Shown one piece after another: positions 52,776-63,535 of a DNA stretch of 64,000 nucleotides. Below the pieces are notes generated by a model. It saw only the letters and a list, made by a program, of their open reading frames with translations, had not been told where the DNA came from and did not search any database. The translations under genes and the position numbers were made by a program. Every line of letters starts with the position of its first letter. Position 1 is the stretch's first letter. The stretch spans positions 1 through 64,000 of the forward strand of contig DATNDG010000088.1 in the NCBI GenBank assembly GCA_035553515.1, written 5' to 3'. The stretch comes from DAHUYF01 sp035553515 (GTDB lineage: Bacteria > Pseudomonadota > Alphaproteobacteria > ATCC43930 > CGMCC-115725).

Positions 52776-53627
52776 TCAGCCGAAGCGTCCGGTGATGTAG
52801 TCCTCGGTCCGCTTCTCCCGGGGGTGGGTGAAGATCTTCTCGGTCTCGTCGTATTCGACGAGCTCGCCGAGATACATGAAGGCGGTGAAGTCCGAGCTGC
52901 GCGCCGCCTGCTGCATGTTGTGGGTGACGATGGCGATGCAGTAGTCGGATTTGAGCTCGGCGATCAGCTCCTCGATGCGCTGCGTCGAGATCGGGTCGAG
53001 CGCCGAGGCGGGCTCGTCGAGCAGCAGGATCTCCGGCTTCACCGCGATAGCGCGGGCGATGCAGAGGCGCTGCTGCTGCCCGCCCGAGAGCGACAGGCCG
53101 CTCTGCTTCAGCTTGTCCTTGACCTCATCCCAAAGCGCGGCACGGCGCAGCGCCTGCTCGACGCGCTCGTCGAGCTCGCTCGCCGGCAGCCGCTCATAGA
53201 GGCGGATGCCGAAGGCGATGTTGTCGTGGATCGACATCGGAAACGGCGTCGGCTTCTGGAACACCATGCCGATCTTGGCGCGCAGCAGATTGAGGTCCTG
53301 CCCGGCATCGAGAATGTCGCGGCCGTCGACCAGCACCTCGCCGGTGGCGCGCTGACCGGGATAGAGTTCGTAGATGCGGTTCAGGACGCGCAGCAAGGTC
53401 GACTTGCCGCAGCCCGAGGGGCCGATGAAGGCGGTGACGCGCTTGTCGTGCAGCGCCAGATTGATGCCCTTCAGCGCCTCAAAGGCCTTGTAGTAGAAGC
53501 GCACATTCTTGATCACCACCTTGGGCGCGGTCTGCCCCGCCGCGGCGGGCTCCTGCGGCCGCACGGTCGGCCGGCCCAGAGTCGGCGCGCGCGGCGCCTC
53601 GGCGGTCACGGTGATGTCGGCGGTCAT
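52776..53627 (-). CDS. pstB: Phosphate ABC transporter ATPase PstB
   Basis: This 283-residue ATPase has Walker A GPSGCGKST, the Q-loop region IGMVFQKPTPFPMSIHDNIA, signature LSGGQQQR, Walker B LLLDEPASALD and switch VTHNMQQA. The sequence FQKPTPFPMSI is PstB-specific. It powers phosphate uptake by PstAC. An N-terminal extension of about 35 residues precedes the ABC core. The ATG at 53627 overlaps the pstA stop (ATGA); longer frames lie inside pstA. Confidence 0.95.
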   Translation of the reverse strand: MTADITVTAEAPRAPTLGRPTVRPQEPAAAGQTAPKVVIKNVRFYYKAFEALKGINLALHDKRVTAFIGPSGCGKSTLLRVLNRIYELYPGQRATGEVLVDGRDILDAGQDLNLLRAKIGMVFQKPTPFPMSIHDNIAFGIRLYERLPASELDERVEQALRRAALWDEVKDKLKQSGLSLSGGQQQRLCIARAIAVKPEILLLDEPASALDPISTQRIEELIAELKSDYCIAIVTHNMQQAARSSDFTAFMYLGELVEYDETEKIFTHPREKRTEDYITGRFG

Positions 53628-54475
53628 GGCGAATGGTTGCTCCAGCTGGCAAGGAATCGCGCGACGATATTGAGCACGAGGATGGTGACGGTGATGAGCA
53701 GGGCGCCGCCCCAGGCCAGCGCCTGCCAGTCGGCATAGGGGCTCAAGGCGAACTGGAAGATGACGACCGGCAGGTTCGCCATCGGCGCGTCCATCTTGAC
53801 CGACCAGAACTGGTTGATCCCCGCGGTGAAGAGCAGCGGCGCGGTTTCGCCGGCGATCCGGGCGACCGCCAGCATCACGCCGGTCAGCATGCCCTGGAGG
53901 GCGGCGCGGTAGATGACGGTGACGATCACCTTCCATTGCGGCGCGCCCAGCGCGATCGCCGCCTCGCGCAGGCTGCCCGGCACCAGGCGCAGCATGTCCT
54001 CGGTGGTGCGCACCACGACCGGGATGACGATGATGGCAAGCGCGGCCGCCCCGGCCCAGGCGGAGAAGCCGCCCATCCCCACCACCATCAGCTCGTAGAC
54101 GAAGACACCGACGATGATCGAGGGCGCGCTCAGCAGGATGTCGTTGACGAAGCGCACCACTGGCGCGATGCGGCTGCCGGCGCCGAACTCGGCCAGGTAG
54201 GTTCCGGTGAGCACGCCCACCGGCGTGCCCACGAGGGTGGCGACGACGGTCATCACCAGGCTGCCGTAGATGGCGTTGGCAAGCCCGCCCTTGCCGCCGG
54301 GCGGCGGTGTCGACTGGGTGAAGAAATCGCCGTTCACCGCCGCGAGGCCCTTGCTGACCAGCGTCGAGAGGATGAGGAAGAGCACGGCGAGACCGATAAT
54401 CGTCGCGCCCACCGACAGCGCGAGATAGACCGCGTTGCGCGCGCGGCGCCGGCCGTAGAGCCCGGTGGCGATCAC
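53624..54475 (-). CDS. pstA: Phosphate ABC transporter permease PstA
   Basis: This 283-residue protein has six predicted helices and the cytoplasmic coupling segment EAAIALGAPQWKVIVTVIYR (EAA loop). The opening (RNAVYLALSVGATIIGLAVL) is PstA-like. With PstC it forms the inner-membrane phosphate channel. It overlaps pstC and pstB by four bases on each side. Confidence 0.94.
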   Translation of the reverse strand: MIATGLYGRRRARNAVYLALSVGATIIGLAVLFLILSTLVSKGLAAVNGDFFTQSTPPPGGKGGLANAIYGSLVMTVVATLVGTPVGVLTGTYLAEFGAGSRIAPVVRFVNDILLSAPSIIVGVFVYELMVVGMGGFSAWAGAAALAIIVIPVVVRTTEDMLRLVPGSLREAAIALGAPQWKVIVTVIYRAALQGMLTGVMLAVARIAGETAPLLFTAGINQFWSVKMDAPMANLPVVIFQFALSPYADWQALAWGGALLITVTILVLNIVARFLASWSNHSP

Positions 54476-55437
54476 TTGGCCGCCTGCCGCTCGAGCCGCA
54501 GCAGCATCAGCTTGGCGGCGGCGAGCACGATGAAGGTGATGACGAAGAGGATGAAACCCAGGGCGATCAGGGAGGAGACGTAGAGCGGACTCACCGCCTC
54601 GCTGAATTCGTTGGCAAGCGTCGCCGAGATGGTGGTCCCCGGCGCCAACAGCGAAGCACGAATGTGATGCGCGTTGCCGATGACGAACGTCACCGCCATG
54701 GTCTCGCCGAGCGCGCGGCCGAGCCCCAGCATGATGCCGCCGATGACACCGGTGCGGGTGAAGGGCAGCACGATGCGGCTCATCACCTCGGCCGTGGTCG
54801 CGCCGACGCCATAGGCGCTCTCGCGCAGCATCGGCGGCACGGTGAGAAAGACGTCGCGCATCACCGCGGCGATGAAGGGCAGCACCATCACGCCGAGGAT
54901 GATCCCGGCGGTGAGCACGCCGAGGCCGAGCGGCGGACCTTGGAAGAGGTCGCCGAAGATCGGCACGTCGCCCAGCGTATCGATGAGGAGGGGCTGGACA
55001 TGGAGCTGCAGGAAGGGCGCCAGCACGAACAGGCCCCAGATGCCGTAGATGATGCTGGGAATGGCGGCGAGCAGCTCGATCAGCGTGCCGATCGGCCGGC
55101 GGAGCGGAGGCGGGCAGAGCTCGGTGAGGAAGACGGCGATGCCGAGCGCCAGCGGGATGCCGATCAGCATGGCGATGAAGGAGCTGATCAGCGTGCCGTA
55201 GATCGCCGGCAGCGCCCCGAACAGATCCTTCACCGGGTTCCAGGCGTCGCTCGTGAGAAAGCCCCAGCCGAAGGCGCGGAAGGCGGGCAGCGCGCCCACC
55301 GCCAGCGCGACGACGATCCCGCCGAGCAGCAGCAGCACGCCAAAGGCGAACACCCGCGTCAGGATACGGAAGGCCGCGTCCTGGAGCCGCTGGCGGTCGA
55401 GCCGCCGGCGCGCGGGAAGGGTATAGGTCGTGGCCAT
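54472..55437 (-). CDS. pstC: Phosphate ABC transporter permease PstC
   Basis: This 321-residue permease has six main helices and the coupling loop ESAYGVGATTAEVMSRIVLP. The segment SLIALGFILFVITFIVLAAA is the last helix. PstC pairs with PstA. The gene begins the pstCAB-phoU-phoB run; pstS, usually first, is missing. A Pho box is found 246 bases upstream of the ATG at 55437. Confidence 0.94.
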   Translation of the reverse strand: MATTYTLPARRRLDRQRLQDAAFRILTRVFAFGVLLLLGGIVVALAVGALPAFRAFGWGFLTSDAWNPVKDLFGALPAIYGTLISSFIAMLIGIPLALGIAVFLTELCPPPLRRPIGTLIELLAAIPSIIYGIWGLFVLAPFLQLHVQPLLIDTLGDVPIFGDLFQGPPLGLGVLTAGIILGVMVLPFIAAVMRDVFLTVPPMLRESAYGVGATTAEVMSRIVLPFTRTGVIGGIMLGLGRALGETMAVTFVIGNAHHIRASLLAPGTTISATLANEFSEAVSPLYVSSLIALGFILFVITFIVLAAAKLMLLRLERQAAK

Positions 55438-55456
55438 GGCGAAGTGCCTGCTTAAT

Positions 55457-55591
55457 TCAACTGCGGCGGGTGGCTCGGACGGTGGCGGCGAGGCTCATAT
55501 TGGGCGGAGCAGCGCCGTCGGCCAGGGTGGCCGCCCTACCCGACAGCGCGGGGCTGCCAGTGCGAAGCCTCTTCCCGGGGCGGATCTGCAC
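55457..55591 (-). CDS. Candidate 44-residue leader ORF in the pst operon
   Basis: A GTG at 55591 preceded by AGAGGAGAAAG opens a 44-codon frame (MQIRPGKRLRTGSPALSGRA and on) ending 19 bases before pstC. Its composition (Arg, Ala, Gly, Ser, Pro) is what random GC-rich sequence gives, so it may be spurious. It lies in the 269-base gap between the Pho box side and pstC, where pstS would be expected. The rest of the gap includes GGGGC-TTTAC-GCCCC, a small hairpin. Confidence 0.25.
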   Translation of the reverse strand: MQIRPGKRLRTGSPALSGRAATLADGAAPPNMSLAATVRATRRS

Positions 55592-55682
55592 GAGCTTTCT
55601 CCTCTGGCGGCGGCGTCGGGCTGGATGCGGGGCTTTACGCCCCTTGGCTACAGGGCCTCCGTTGCATCCGTACGACACTAAG

Positions 55683-55700
55683 GTTGCAGTATTATGACAG
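55683..55700 (-). promoter_or_regulatory. Pho box upstream of pstC
   Basis: On the minus strand CTGTCATAATACTGCAAC matches the PhoB consensus CTGTCAT-AWAW-CTGTMAY with one mismatch. It lies between phoR (upstream, ending 55707) and pstC, so the pst genes have their own PhoB-controlled promoter distinct from phoR. Confidence 0.8.
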
Positions 55701-55706
55701 TTGTGT

Positions 55707-57098
55707 TTAGCCGCTCGCCGCCGGCAGCGGCAGATGGACGGTGAAGACCGAGCCCTGGCCGGGTTCGCTCTCGATGTCGAGCGCGCCGCGGTGGCGGTTG
55801 AGGATGTGCTTGACGATGGCAAGGCCCAATCCGGTGCCGCCCAGTTCGCGCGAGCGCGCCGCATCGACGCGGTAGAAGCGCTCGGTGAGGCGCGGCAAAT
55901 GCTCGCGCCCGATGCCGTCGCCATAGTCGCGCACCGCGACGGCGATCGCCGCCGGCCGCTCCCCCGGCCGGCTGCCCGGCAGGAAGCGCGGCGAGGGCCG
56001 CGCTGTCACCTCGATCGAGGTGCCGGACCGGCCATATTTGATGGCGTTGTCGAAGAGGTTCTGGAAGACCTGCGCCAGCTCGTCGGCATCGCCCAGCACC
56101 TCGATCCGCCCGGGCGGCAGGTTAAGCAGGATGCGCATGTCGCGCGCGGCTGAGCGCTGCTCCAGCAGATCGGCAACGGTGCGCAGCAGCCGCTCGAGCT
56201 CGACGCGCTCGGTCGGCGGCTGGTGCTCGTTCATCTCGATGCGCGACAGCGACAGGAGATCGTCGACCAGGCGCTTCATGCGCTGCGACTGCTCGCCCAT
56301 GATGGCGAGGAAATGGTCGCGCGCCGCGGTATCGTCCCGCGCCGGCCCGCGGAGGGTCTCGATGAAGCCGATCAGCGAAGCGAGCGGCGTGCGCAGCTCG
56401 TGGCTGGCATTGGCGACGAAATCGGCGCGCAGCCGCTCGCTGCGCTTTACCGCGGTGAGGTCGTGCAGCATGAGCACGGCGGCGGCGCCTTCGGCGGTAT
56501 GCGGCCGGAGCGCGGCGAGTCGCGCGGTCAGATGGCGCTCGACCGGCGTGGTGACGTCGAAGGCGACGACGCGCGAGGCCTCGCCATGCAGCACCGCATC
56601 GGCGGCGGCGAGCACCGCCGGATGGCGCAGCGCCACGGCGAGGTCGCGGTCGACGAGACGCATGCCGAGCAGCTCGTTCGCCGCCGGATTGGCGCGCACG
56701 ATGCGCCGGCGCTCGTCAAGCAGGATCAACGGATCGGGGAGCGCCGCCAGCACCGCCTGGCTTGCGCCGAGCTCGGCCTCGCGCGCGGCGAGCTTCTGGC
56801 GCGAGGCGCGCGCCCAGCGACCCAGCGCAAGCCACAACTCGCGCACCGAAGGCGAGAGGGTGCGGATATCGGGCAAAGCAGCTTCCCCGGCCGCCATGCG
56901 GTCGAGCGCGGCCCGCACCGAAGCCACGCCCATGGCAAGCGGGCGGAACACCAGGAGGACGCCGAACCAGGTCGCCAGCCCCGAAACCAGCGCGGCTCGG
57001 GCGCCGATCTCGCCGACGAGCGCGAACGCGGCGATAACCACGAGGCCGGGCGCCGCCAACGCCAGCGCACCCAAAATCCATCGTGCGATCGGACCCAT
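55707..57098 (-). CDS. phoR: Phosphate regulon sensor kinase PhoR
   Basis: This 463-residue kinase has two N-terminal helices (LGALALAAPGLVVIAAFALV), a short HAMP-like linker, a PAS domain (LAALPDPLILLDERRRIVRA), HisKA with NASHELRTPLASL, and HATPase with FDNAIKYG, VRDYGDGI and GGTGLGLAIVKHIL. It phosphorylates PhoB when phosphate is scarce. I chose the ATG at 57098, preceded by GAGG. It is first in the pho cluster on the minus strand; the intergenic Pho box follows it. Confidence 0.93.
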   Translation of the reverse strand: MGPIARWILGALALAAPGLVVIAAFALVGEIGARAALVSGLATWFGVLLVFRPLAMGVASVRAALDRMAAGEAALPDIRTLSPSVRELWLALGRWARASRQKLAAREAELGASQAVLAALPDPLILLDERRRIVRANPAANELLGMRLVDRDLAVALRHPAVLAAADAVLHGEASRVVAFDVTTPVERHLTARLAALRPHTAEGAAAVLMLHDLTAVKRSERLRADFVANASHELRTPLASLIGFIETLRGPARDDTAARDHFLAIMGEQSQRMKRLVDDLLSLSRIEMNEHQPPTERVELERLLRTVADLLEQRSAARDMRILLNLPPGRIEVLGDADELAQVFQNLFDNAIKYGRSGTSIEVTARPSPRFLPGSRPGERPAAIAVAVRDYGDGIGREHLPRLTERFYRVDAARSRELGGTGLGLAIVKHILNRHRGALDIESEPGQGSVFTVHLPLPAASG

Positions 57099-57384
57099 TC
57101 GGGTGAAGCCTCGCCGCTCGGTTGCACTGCCGATCTTGGCGCAGCCGGGGGCGGCGGGCAAACCCGCCGGCGCCGCCGCCTAACCGCCGAGCGCCGCCCC
57201 GACGGCGGCGGCAGTTTCTGGTTTCATCGGAACCTGCTTAGTCGAAATTTGTTTGCTTTGGGCTCAACGCATAGGTTCGACATGCGCCGCAGTTCCGACC
57301 GGAAAGGCGCTGCCCGCCGATCGCCGTCGGTCCTGGTTCGTCGCTCGCTCCAACCGGCATGCGAGTCCCGACAGGGAGGGCATC

Positions 57385-58065
57385 ATGGGCAAAGCCCGCG
57401 TGACGAAGGAATTCCACAAGAACTTCGAATATCGCTATGACAAGCTCACCGCCGTTGCGAACAAGTGGATCTTCCAGGACTTCATCAATTCGACGGATTC
57501 GGTTCTCCATTTCTGGTGTGGCGGCGGCTACCTGCTCAATGCGCTGAGCTGCGCCGAGCGATTCGGCGTCGATGCCAGTCCCAAATATCGCGAGCACGCG
57601 CAGAGCACCTTCGGCTACCGCGCGGCTCCGAATCTCGAGGGGTTCCGCAATCTCGACGTGGTGATCTCGTCGCATACGCTCGCGCGGCTGCCCAACCCGC
57701 TGCAGACGCTAAAAGACGCTCACAGCGCGCTACGCGACGGCGGAACGCTGGTGGTCACCGTTCCCTGCTACGATCACAAGAACCAATACACCGAATTCAA
57801 TTTCGAGCAGCATCTCTATAGCTGGTCGCCGATCGACATCGGCAATCTCGTCCATCGCGCCGGGTTCAGCGTCTTGTCCGCCGAGCGGATTTGTCACCGC
57901 ATTCCGCCCAAGGGAGGGCTCATCCTTAAATACTCGGGCGAAACCCTGTTCCACCTCGCCTGCCGGCTTTATGGCTGGCTCTCTTCCAAGCAAACCCAGA
58001 TCCGGGTGGTGGGCCTCAAGATGTCGCGCCCGGGCGAGGCGACAGAAAGCGCGGCCACGATCTGA
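57385..58065 (+). CDS. Class I SAM-dependent methyltransferase
   Basis: This 226-residue protein has a divergent SAM motif I region VLHFWCGGGYLLNALSCAER (HFWCGGG instead of DxGxG), followed by an acidic strand end GVDASPK and HTLARLPNPLQTLKDAHSAL, typical of the Methyltransf_11/23 group. C-terminal hydrophobic and basic stretches suggest peripheral membrane or glycan association. Target unknown. GGGAGGG precedes the ATG at 57385. The 286-base upstream gap to phoR shows no other gene. Confidence 0.75.
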   Translation: MGKARVTKEFHKNFEYRYDKLTAVANKWIFQDFINSTDSVLHFWCGGGYLLNALSCAERFGVDASPKYREHAQSTFGYRAAPNLEGFRNLDVVISSHTLARLPNPLQTLKDAHSALRDGGTLVVTVPCYDHKNQYTEFNFEQHLYSWSPIDIGNLVHRAGFSVLSAERICHRIPPKGGLILKYSGETLFHLACRLYGWLSSKQTQIRVVGLKMSRPGEATESAATI

Positions 58066-58123
58066 CCGCCGGGCTTCGCCCGCATGCAAGTTCAGCCCGG
58101 CGCGGGTGAGAGGGCGGCGCGCC

Positions 58124-58339
58124 TTATCGGCGAGGCGCTGGCCCAGCCGCCGGTGGCGCAGCCGGGCGCCAGGACGCGAGCATCCCTTCCCGCATCCGAT
58201 CGCGGCGGAACAGGGCGATCGCCGCGCGCGCGTCCTGCGCCAGCGGCTTCCATGCGGCAATGAGACCGGCGCGACGGCGCGGCCTGCGAAAGAGCTGCGC
58301 GGCGGTGGAAATAGGGAAGGGCGTGCTGTCCATTTGCAT
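58124..58339 (-). CDS. Small hypothetical protein
   Basis: A 71-codon frame from the ATG at 58339 (a GTG at 58342 is also possible), with many G or C third positions as in neighbouring genes. It is Arg/Ala-rich (LFRRPRRRAGLIAAWKPLAQ, then IALFRRDRMREGMLASWRPA). No family is recognised and there is no strong ribosome site. It fills most of the 421-base gap between the methyltransferase and TPR genes. Confidence 0.4.
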   Translation of the reverse strand: MQMDSTPFPISTAAQLFRRPRRRAGLIAAWKPLAQDARAAIALFRRDRMREGMLASWRPAAPPAAGPAPRR

Positions 58340-58486
58340 CACTCGAAAAAATCACCAACACCCCGCAAACGATGCGCCGCCGCCGGGGGTTCAGTACGGA
58401 CGCCGGATCGCCAGGTGCGATTTTTCCCCCGTCCGCCGCTAGGATTGAGGGAGCATCCTGGAGCTGCGGGACGCGGAGGAGAGGCG

Positions 58487-59839
58487 ATGCTGCAGGACCG
58501 ACAGGGGCTGGCGCTGTCGACATCGTCGGCGGAGGCGGCGGCAGGCTTCGAGCAGGCGCTCGGCGCCTATGTCGGCTATCGCGCCGATGCCGCGCAGCAT
58601 CTCGCCCGGAGCCTCGCCGCCGACGGCGAACTCGGCCTGGCGCATTGCCTCGCCGGATATTTCGCCATGCTCCCTTACAAGCGCGCGAACCTACCGGCGG
58701 CGAGCGAGGCGGCACGCCGCGCCCGGGCGCCGATGGCCGGGGCGACAGCGCGGGAACGCGCTCACCTGGCCGCGCTCGAGGCGTGGATCGCCGGCGATCT
58801 CGCGCGGACCCTCGCGACCTGGGAAGGGATCGTCGCGGAGAACCCGCGCGATCTGCTCGCCTTCCGTCTCGCGCATTTCAACAATTTCTGGCTCGGGCGG
58901 CCGCAGGCGATGCGCGCCTCGGCCGAAGGCGTTTTGCCGAAATGGGGGCGCGAGCTCTGGGGCTATGGCACCATCCTCTCCTGCCTCAGCTTCGCCCGCG
59001 AGGAGTGCGGCGATCGCGCCGCGGCGGAAGCGGCGGGAGAAGCGGCGCTCGCGATCGATCCCGGCGATCTCTGGGCGCTTCACGCGATGGCGCATCTACG
59101 GGAGATGCAGGGCCGCGCGGGCGACGGCATCGCGCTCCTCGAGCGCCACGAGCGGCATTTCGCCGGCGGCAACAATTTCGTCCATCATCTGTGGTGGCAT
59201 CGCGCACTCTTCCATCTGGAGCGGCGCGAGTTCAAGTCAGTGCTCGAGCTCTACGAGCGGCGCTTCCGTGATCTGGCCGCGCCGCTCACCGTGGCGCAGC
59301 CCGATCTCTATATCGATGTGCAGAACGCAGCGTCGATGCTGTTCCGCCTCGAGCGGCTCGGCATCGAGGTGGGCGAACGCTGGATCGAGCTCGCCGACAA
59401 GGCGGAGCAGCGGGTCGGCGATTGCCTCTCTGCCTTCACCCAGCCGCATTGGATGATGGCGCTCGCCGCGACCGGGCGCGAGGCGGCGGCGCGGCGTCTG
59501 CTGGAGGGCATGCGCGACTTTGCGCGCAGCGGCGAGCTCATCGCCGAGCTCGTTGGCGCCGTAGCGCTGCCGGTCTCGGAAGCGGTGCTGGCACATCGCC
59601 AGGGCCGTCACGCGGAGGCTGCCGATCTCATGAAACCGGTTCTCGGCCGGATGGCGGAACTCGGCGGCAGCCATGCGCAGCAGGACGTGCTGGAGCAGCT
59701 TTTCCTCGACGCGGCGATGAAGGCGGAGCGCGCCGAGGACGTCCGCCTGGCGCTAAGGCGCGCGGCGGCGCGCTATGGCGGCCCGCCCGAGCGGCGTGTC
59801 GGCTATGCCGAGGCGGCGCGTCGGTTCGGGAGCGCGTAG
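58487..59839 (+). CDS. TPR-like protein of the TTC38 family
   Basis: This 450-residue soluble protein is a helical-repeat protein. Key stretches are LAFRLAHFNNFWLGRPQAMR, DLWALHAMAHLREMQGRAGD and NNFVHHLWWHRALFHLERRE, a block shared with eukaryotic TTC38-type proteins. These act as protein-binding scaffolds; the precise role is unknown. GGAGGAGAGGCG precedes the ATG at 58487; the frame continues far upstream but over other genes. Stands alone between the methyltransferase and maeB. Confidence 0.8.
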   Translation: MLQDRQGLALSTSSAEAAAGFEQALGAYVGYRADAAQHLARSLAADGELGLAHCLAGYFAMLPYKRANLPAASEAARRARAPMAGATARERAHLAALEAWIAGDLARTLATWEGIVAENPRDLLAFRLAHFNNFWLGRPQAMRASAEGVLPKWGRELWGYGTILSCLSFAREECGDRAAAEAAGEAALAIDPGDLWALHAMAHLREMQGRAGDGIALLERHERHFAGGNNFVHHLWWHRALFHLERREFKSVLELYERRFRDLAAPLTVAQPDLYIDVQNAASMLFRLERLGIEVGERWIELADKAEQRVGDCLSAFTQPHWMMALAATGREAAARRLLEGMRDFARSGELIAELVGAVALPVSEAVLAHRQGRHAEAADLMKPVLGRMAELGGSHAQQDVLEQLFLDAAMKAERAEDVRLALRRAAARYGGPPERRVGYAEAARRFGSA

Positions 59840-59863
59840 AGGCTCGTCGGCACCGGGCTGCCG

Positions 59864-62143
<2,280 letters not shown>

Positions 62144-62383
62144 AGGGGCGACTCCTCCGGCAGGGAGAACCAGCGCGGCTCCCCTTTTTCTTTGGTATGA
62201 GCGGCAGTCTAAGGAGAGCCGCCGAGCGCGTCAAAGCAGCGTCGCCCGGTGCCGCGCTGGGCGAGGCGGAACCGCGCTAGTGCTACAGCTCGCGCTGCAG
62301 GTTCTCGGATTCGGAGTCCATCGCGGGGACGCTAGCCGCCGCCGCTCGGCGTGGCTTGGATCAATCGGCGCCCGTGCCGGAGC

Positions 62384-62713
62384 TCAGGCTGGGATCTTCA
62401 CCCCGGCCTGCCATTCGACGGCTTCGAATTGGCTGACATCGCTCAGGAAGCGGTCGCCGCCGGCATCGACGAAGACCTGACAGGCGAAGCGGTACCAGAC
62501 GCCGTCGAGGACGAGGATGCCCTCATAGGCATTGGCAAGCCCGCCATCGGCCTCGTGCGTCGAGCGGACGAGCCGCGGCATGATGCGGGCGCGCTCGCCG
62601 AACTGAGTGGCGAGCCGGCCGATAAGGCAGCCGTCGCAGAGCACATCCTCGAGATGCCGGTGATATGTGGCGACCAGGAATTCGTCGACGTTCTCGAAGC
62701 TGCGCATGGCCAT
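62384..62713 (-). CDS. Hypothetical protein (109 residues)
   Basis: A compact soluble protein with mixed composition unlike a shadow frame: ENVDEFLVATYHRHLEDVLC and VLDGVWYRFACQVFVDAGGD. Two cysteines (Cys25, Cys28 in CDGC) could bind metal. No family recognised. ATG at 62713 has the purine run GCGAGGGG immediately before. The 240-base stretch between it and the maeB start shows nothing I can assign. Confidence 0.6.
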   Translation of the reverse strand: MAMRSFENVDEFLVATYHRHLEDVLCDGCLIGRLATQFGERARIMPRLVRSTHEADGGLANAYEGILVLDGVWYRFACQVFVDAGGDRFLSDVSQFEAVEWQAGVKIPA

Positions 62714-62822
62714 CCCCTCGCTCTCACCCAGACCCGGGAGGCTAGCGGCACGTCAGGAACATTTCAAGAACAATCGGAGCGGGCATGAACTCTTTGTAAT
62801 CCAGCGACCGGGGATGAAAGAA

Positions 62823-62838
62823 AGTAAGCGTGCTTACT
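62823..62838. promoter_or_regulatory. 16-base palindrome AGTAAGC-GT-GCTTACT
   Basis: A perfect inverted repeat 40 bases upstream of the secreted-protein start at 62879. The half-site AGTAAGC resembles TetR-family operators in alphaproteobacteria. No TetR gene is adjacent here. It probably regulates the downstream gene. Confidence 0.5.
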
Positions 62839-62878
62839 AATTGGCAGATACCCCAGCCTCGTTGAAAAGGAGAGGCCC

Positions 62879-63223
62879 ATGAACACCCGAATCCCCCTGC
62901 TTCGCCGCACGCTGCGTACCGGCCTGCTCGCCGCCGGAATGGCGGCGGTGATCGGCACTGCCGCCCTCGCGCCGGCGATGGCCGATGAGGACGATTGGCA
63001 CCACGGCGACGGCGACCGCCACGAGCAGGTCTGGCGCGACCATGACCATGATCGCGACCGGGACCGCGACCGCGCCTATGCCTATGCCGCCCCCGGCTAT
63101 GCCTATTCCCCGGCACCAGCCTACGGCTACAGCTACGCTCCGGCGCCGAGCTATGGCTACAGCTATGCGCCGGCGCCGACCTATGCGGCCCCCGGCCTCA
63201 GTCTCGGCTTCGTCTTCCGCTGA
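62879..63223 (+). CDS. Small secreted Tyr-rich repeat protein
   Basis: This 114-residue protein has a signal peptide (TGLLAAGMAAVIGTAALAPA, cleavage near MADE), an acidic/His/Arg segment (DDWHHGDGDRHEQVWRDHDH, then an alternating Asp-Arg run) and a C-terminal repeat region with YGYSYAPAP occurring about twice plus related units, ending GLSLGFVFR. The terminal Phe-Arg and short beta-like end resemble outer-membrane-associated small proteins, but no family is certain. AAAGGAGAGG precedes the ATG; a palindromic operator and a good terminator flank it, so it is a stand-alone regulated gene. Confidence 0.75.
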   Translation: MNTRIPLLRRTLRTGLLAAGMAAVIGTAALAPAMADEDDWHHGDGDRHEQVWRDHDHDRDRDRDRAYAYAAPGYAYSPAPAYGYSYAPAPSYGYSYAPAPTYAAPGLSLGFVFR

Positions 63224-63240
63224 GCGACGCTGAACGGAGA

Positions 63241-63266
63241 AGCCCCGCCCTTCCGGGCGGGGCTTT
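63241..63266 (+). terminator. Terminator after the Tyr-rich protein gene
   Basis: AGCCCCGCCC-TTCC-GGGCGGGGCT (63241-63264) is a perfect 10-base stem with a short T-tail (TTGCC), 18 bases after the stop. Confidence 0.7.
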
Positions 63267-63322
63267 GCCGTCTTGGTGCCATCCCGTCCCTCAGGGCGTT
63301 CACGGCGGTTGAGGAGAAACCG

Positions 63323-63523
63323 ATGCGACCGCGTGTCCTTACCCTGCTTGTCCTGCTGAGCCTCGGAGTGTTGATCGCCGCCCGGCCGGCATCGCCGACA
63401 TCGAACACGGTGCAGCAGCTGAGCCACTGGTTTCAGCGCGGGGCCGCGCGCATCGAGGCCTCGGTCCGGAGCGGCGCGGCCGATCTCTGGTCGGCCGGCA
63501 AAACCGCCTTCGGCGCGAAATAG
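63323..63523 (+). CDS. Small hypothetical membrane or secreted protein (66 residues)
   Basis: The N-terminus is a single hydrophobic helix (VLTLLVLLSLGVLIAARP), which could be a signal peptide or anchor, followed by an amphipathic segment (TVQQLSHWFQRGAARIEASV, then AADLWSAGKTAFGAK). GAGGAGAAACCG precedes the ATG. No family recognised. Lies between a terminator and a convergent gene. Confidence 0.6.
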   Translation: MRPRVLTLLVLLSLGVLIAARPASPTSNTVQQLSHWFQRGAARIEASVRSGAADLWSAGKTAFGAK

Positions 63524-63535
63524 CGGCGGCGATCT

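Noticed and set aside
62144..62383. Possible gene between maeB and the 109-residue protein
   Set aside because: Frames on both strands lack a ribosome site and protein-like composition.
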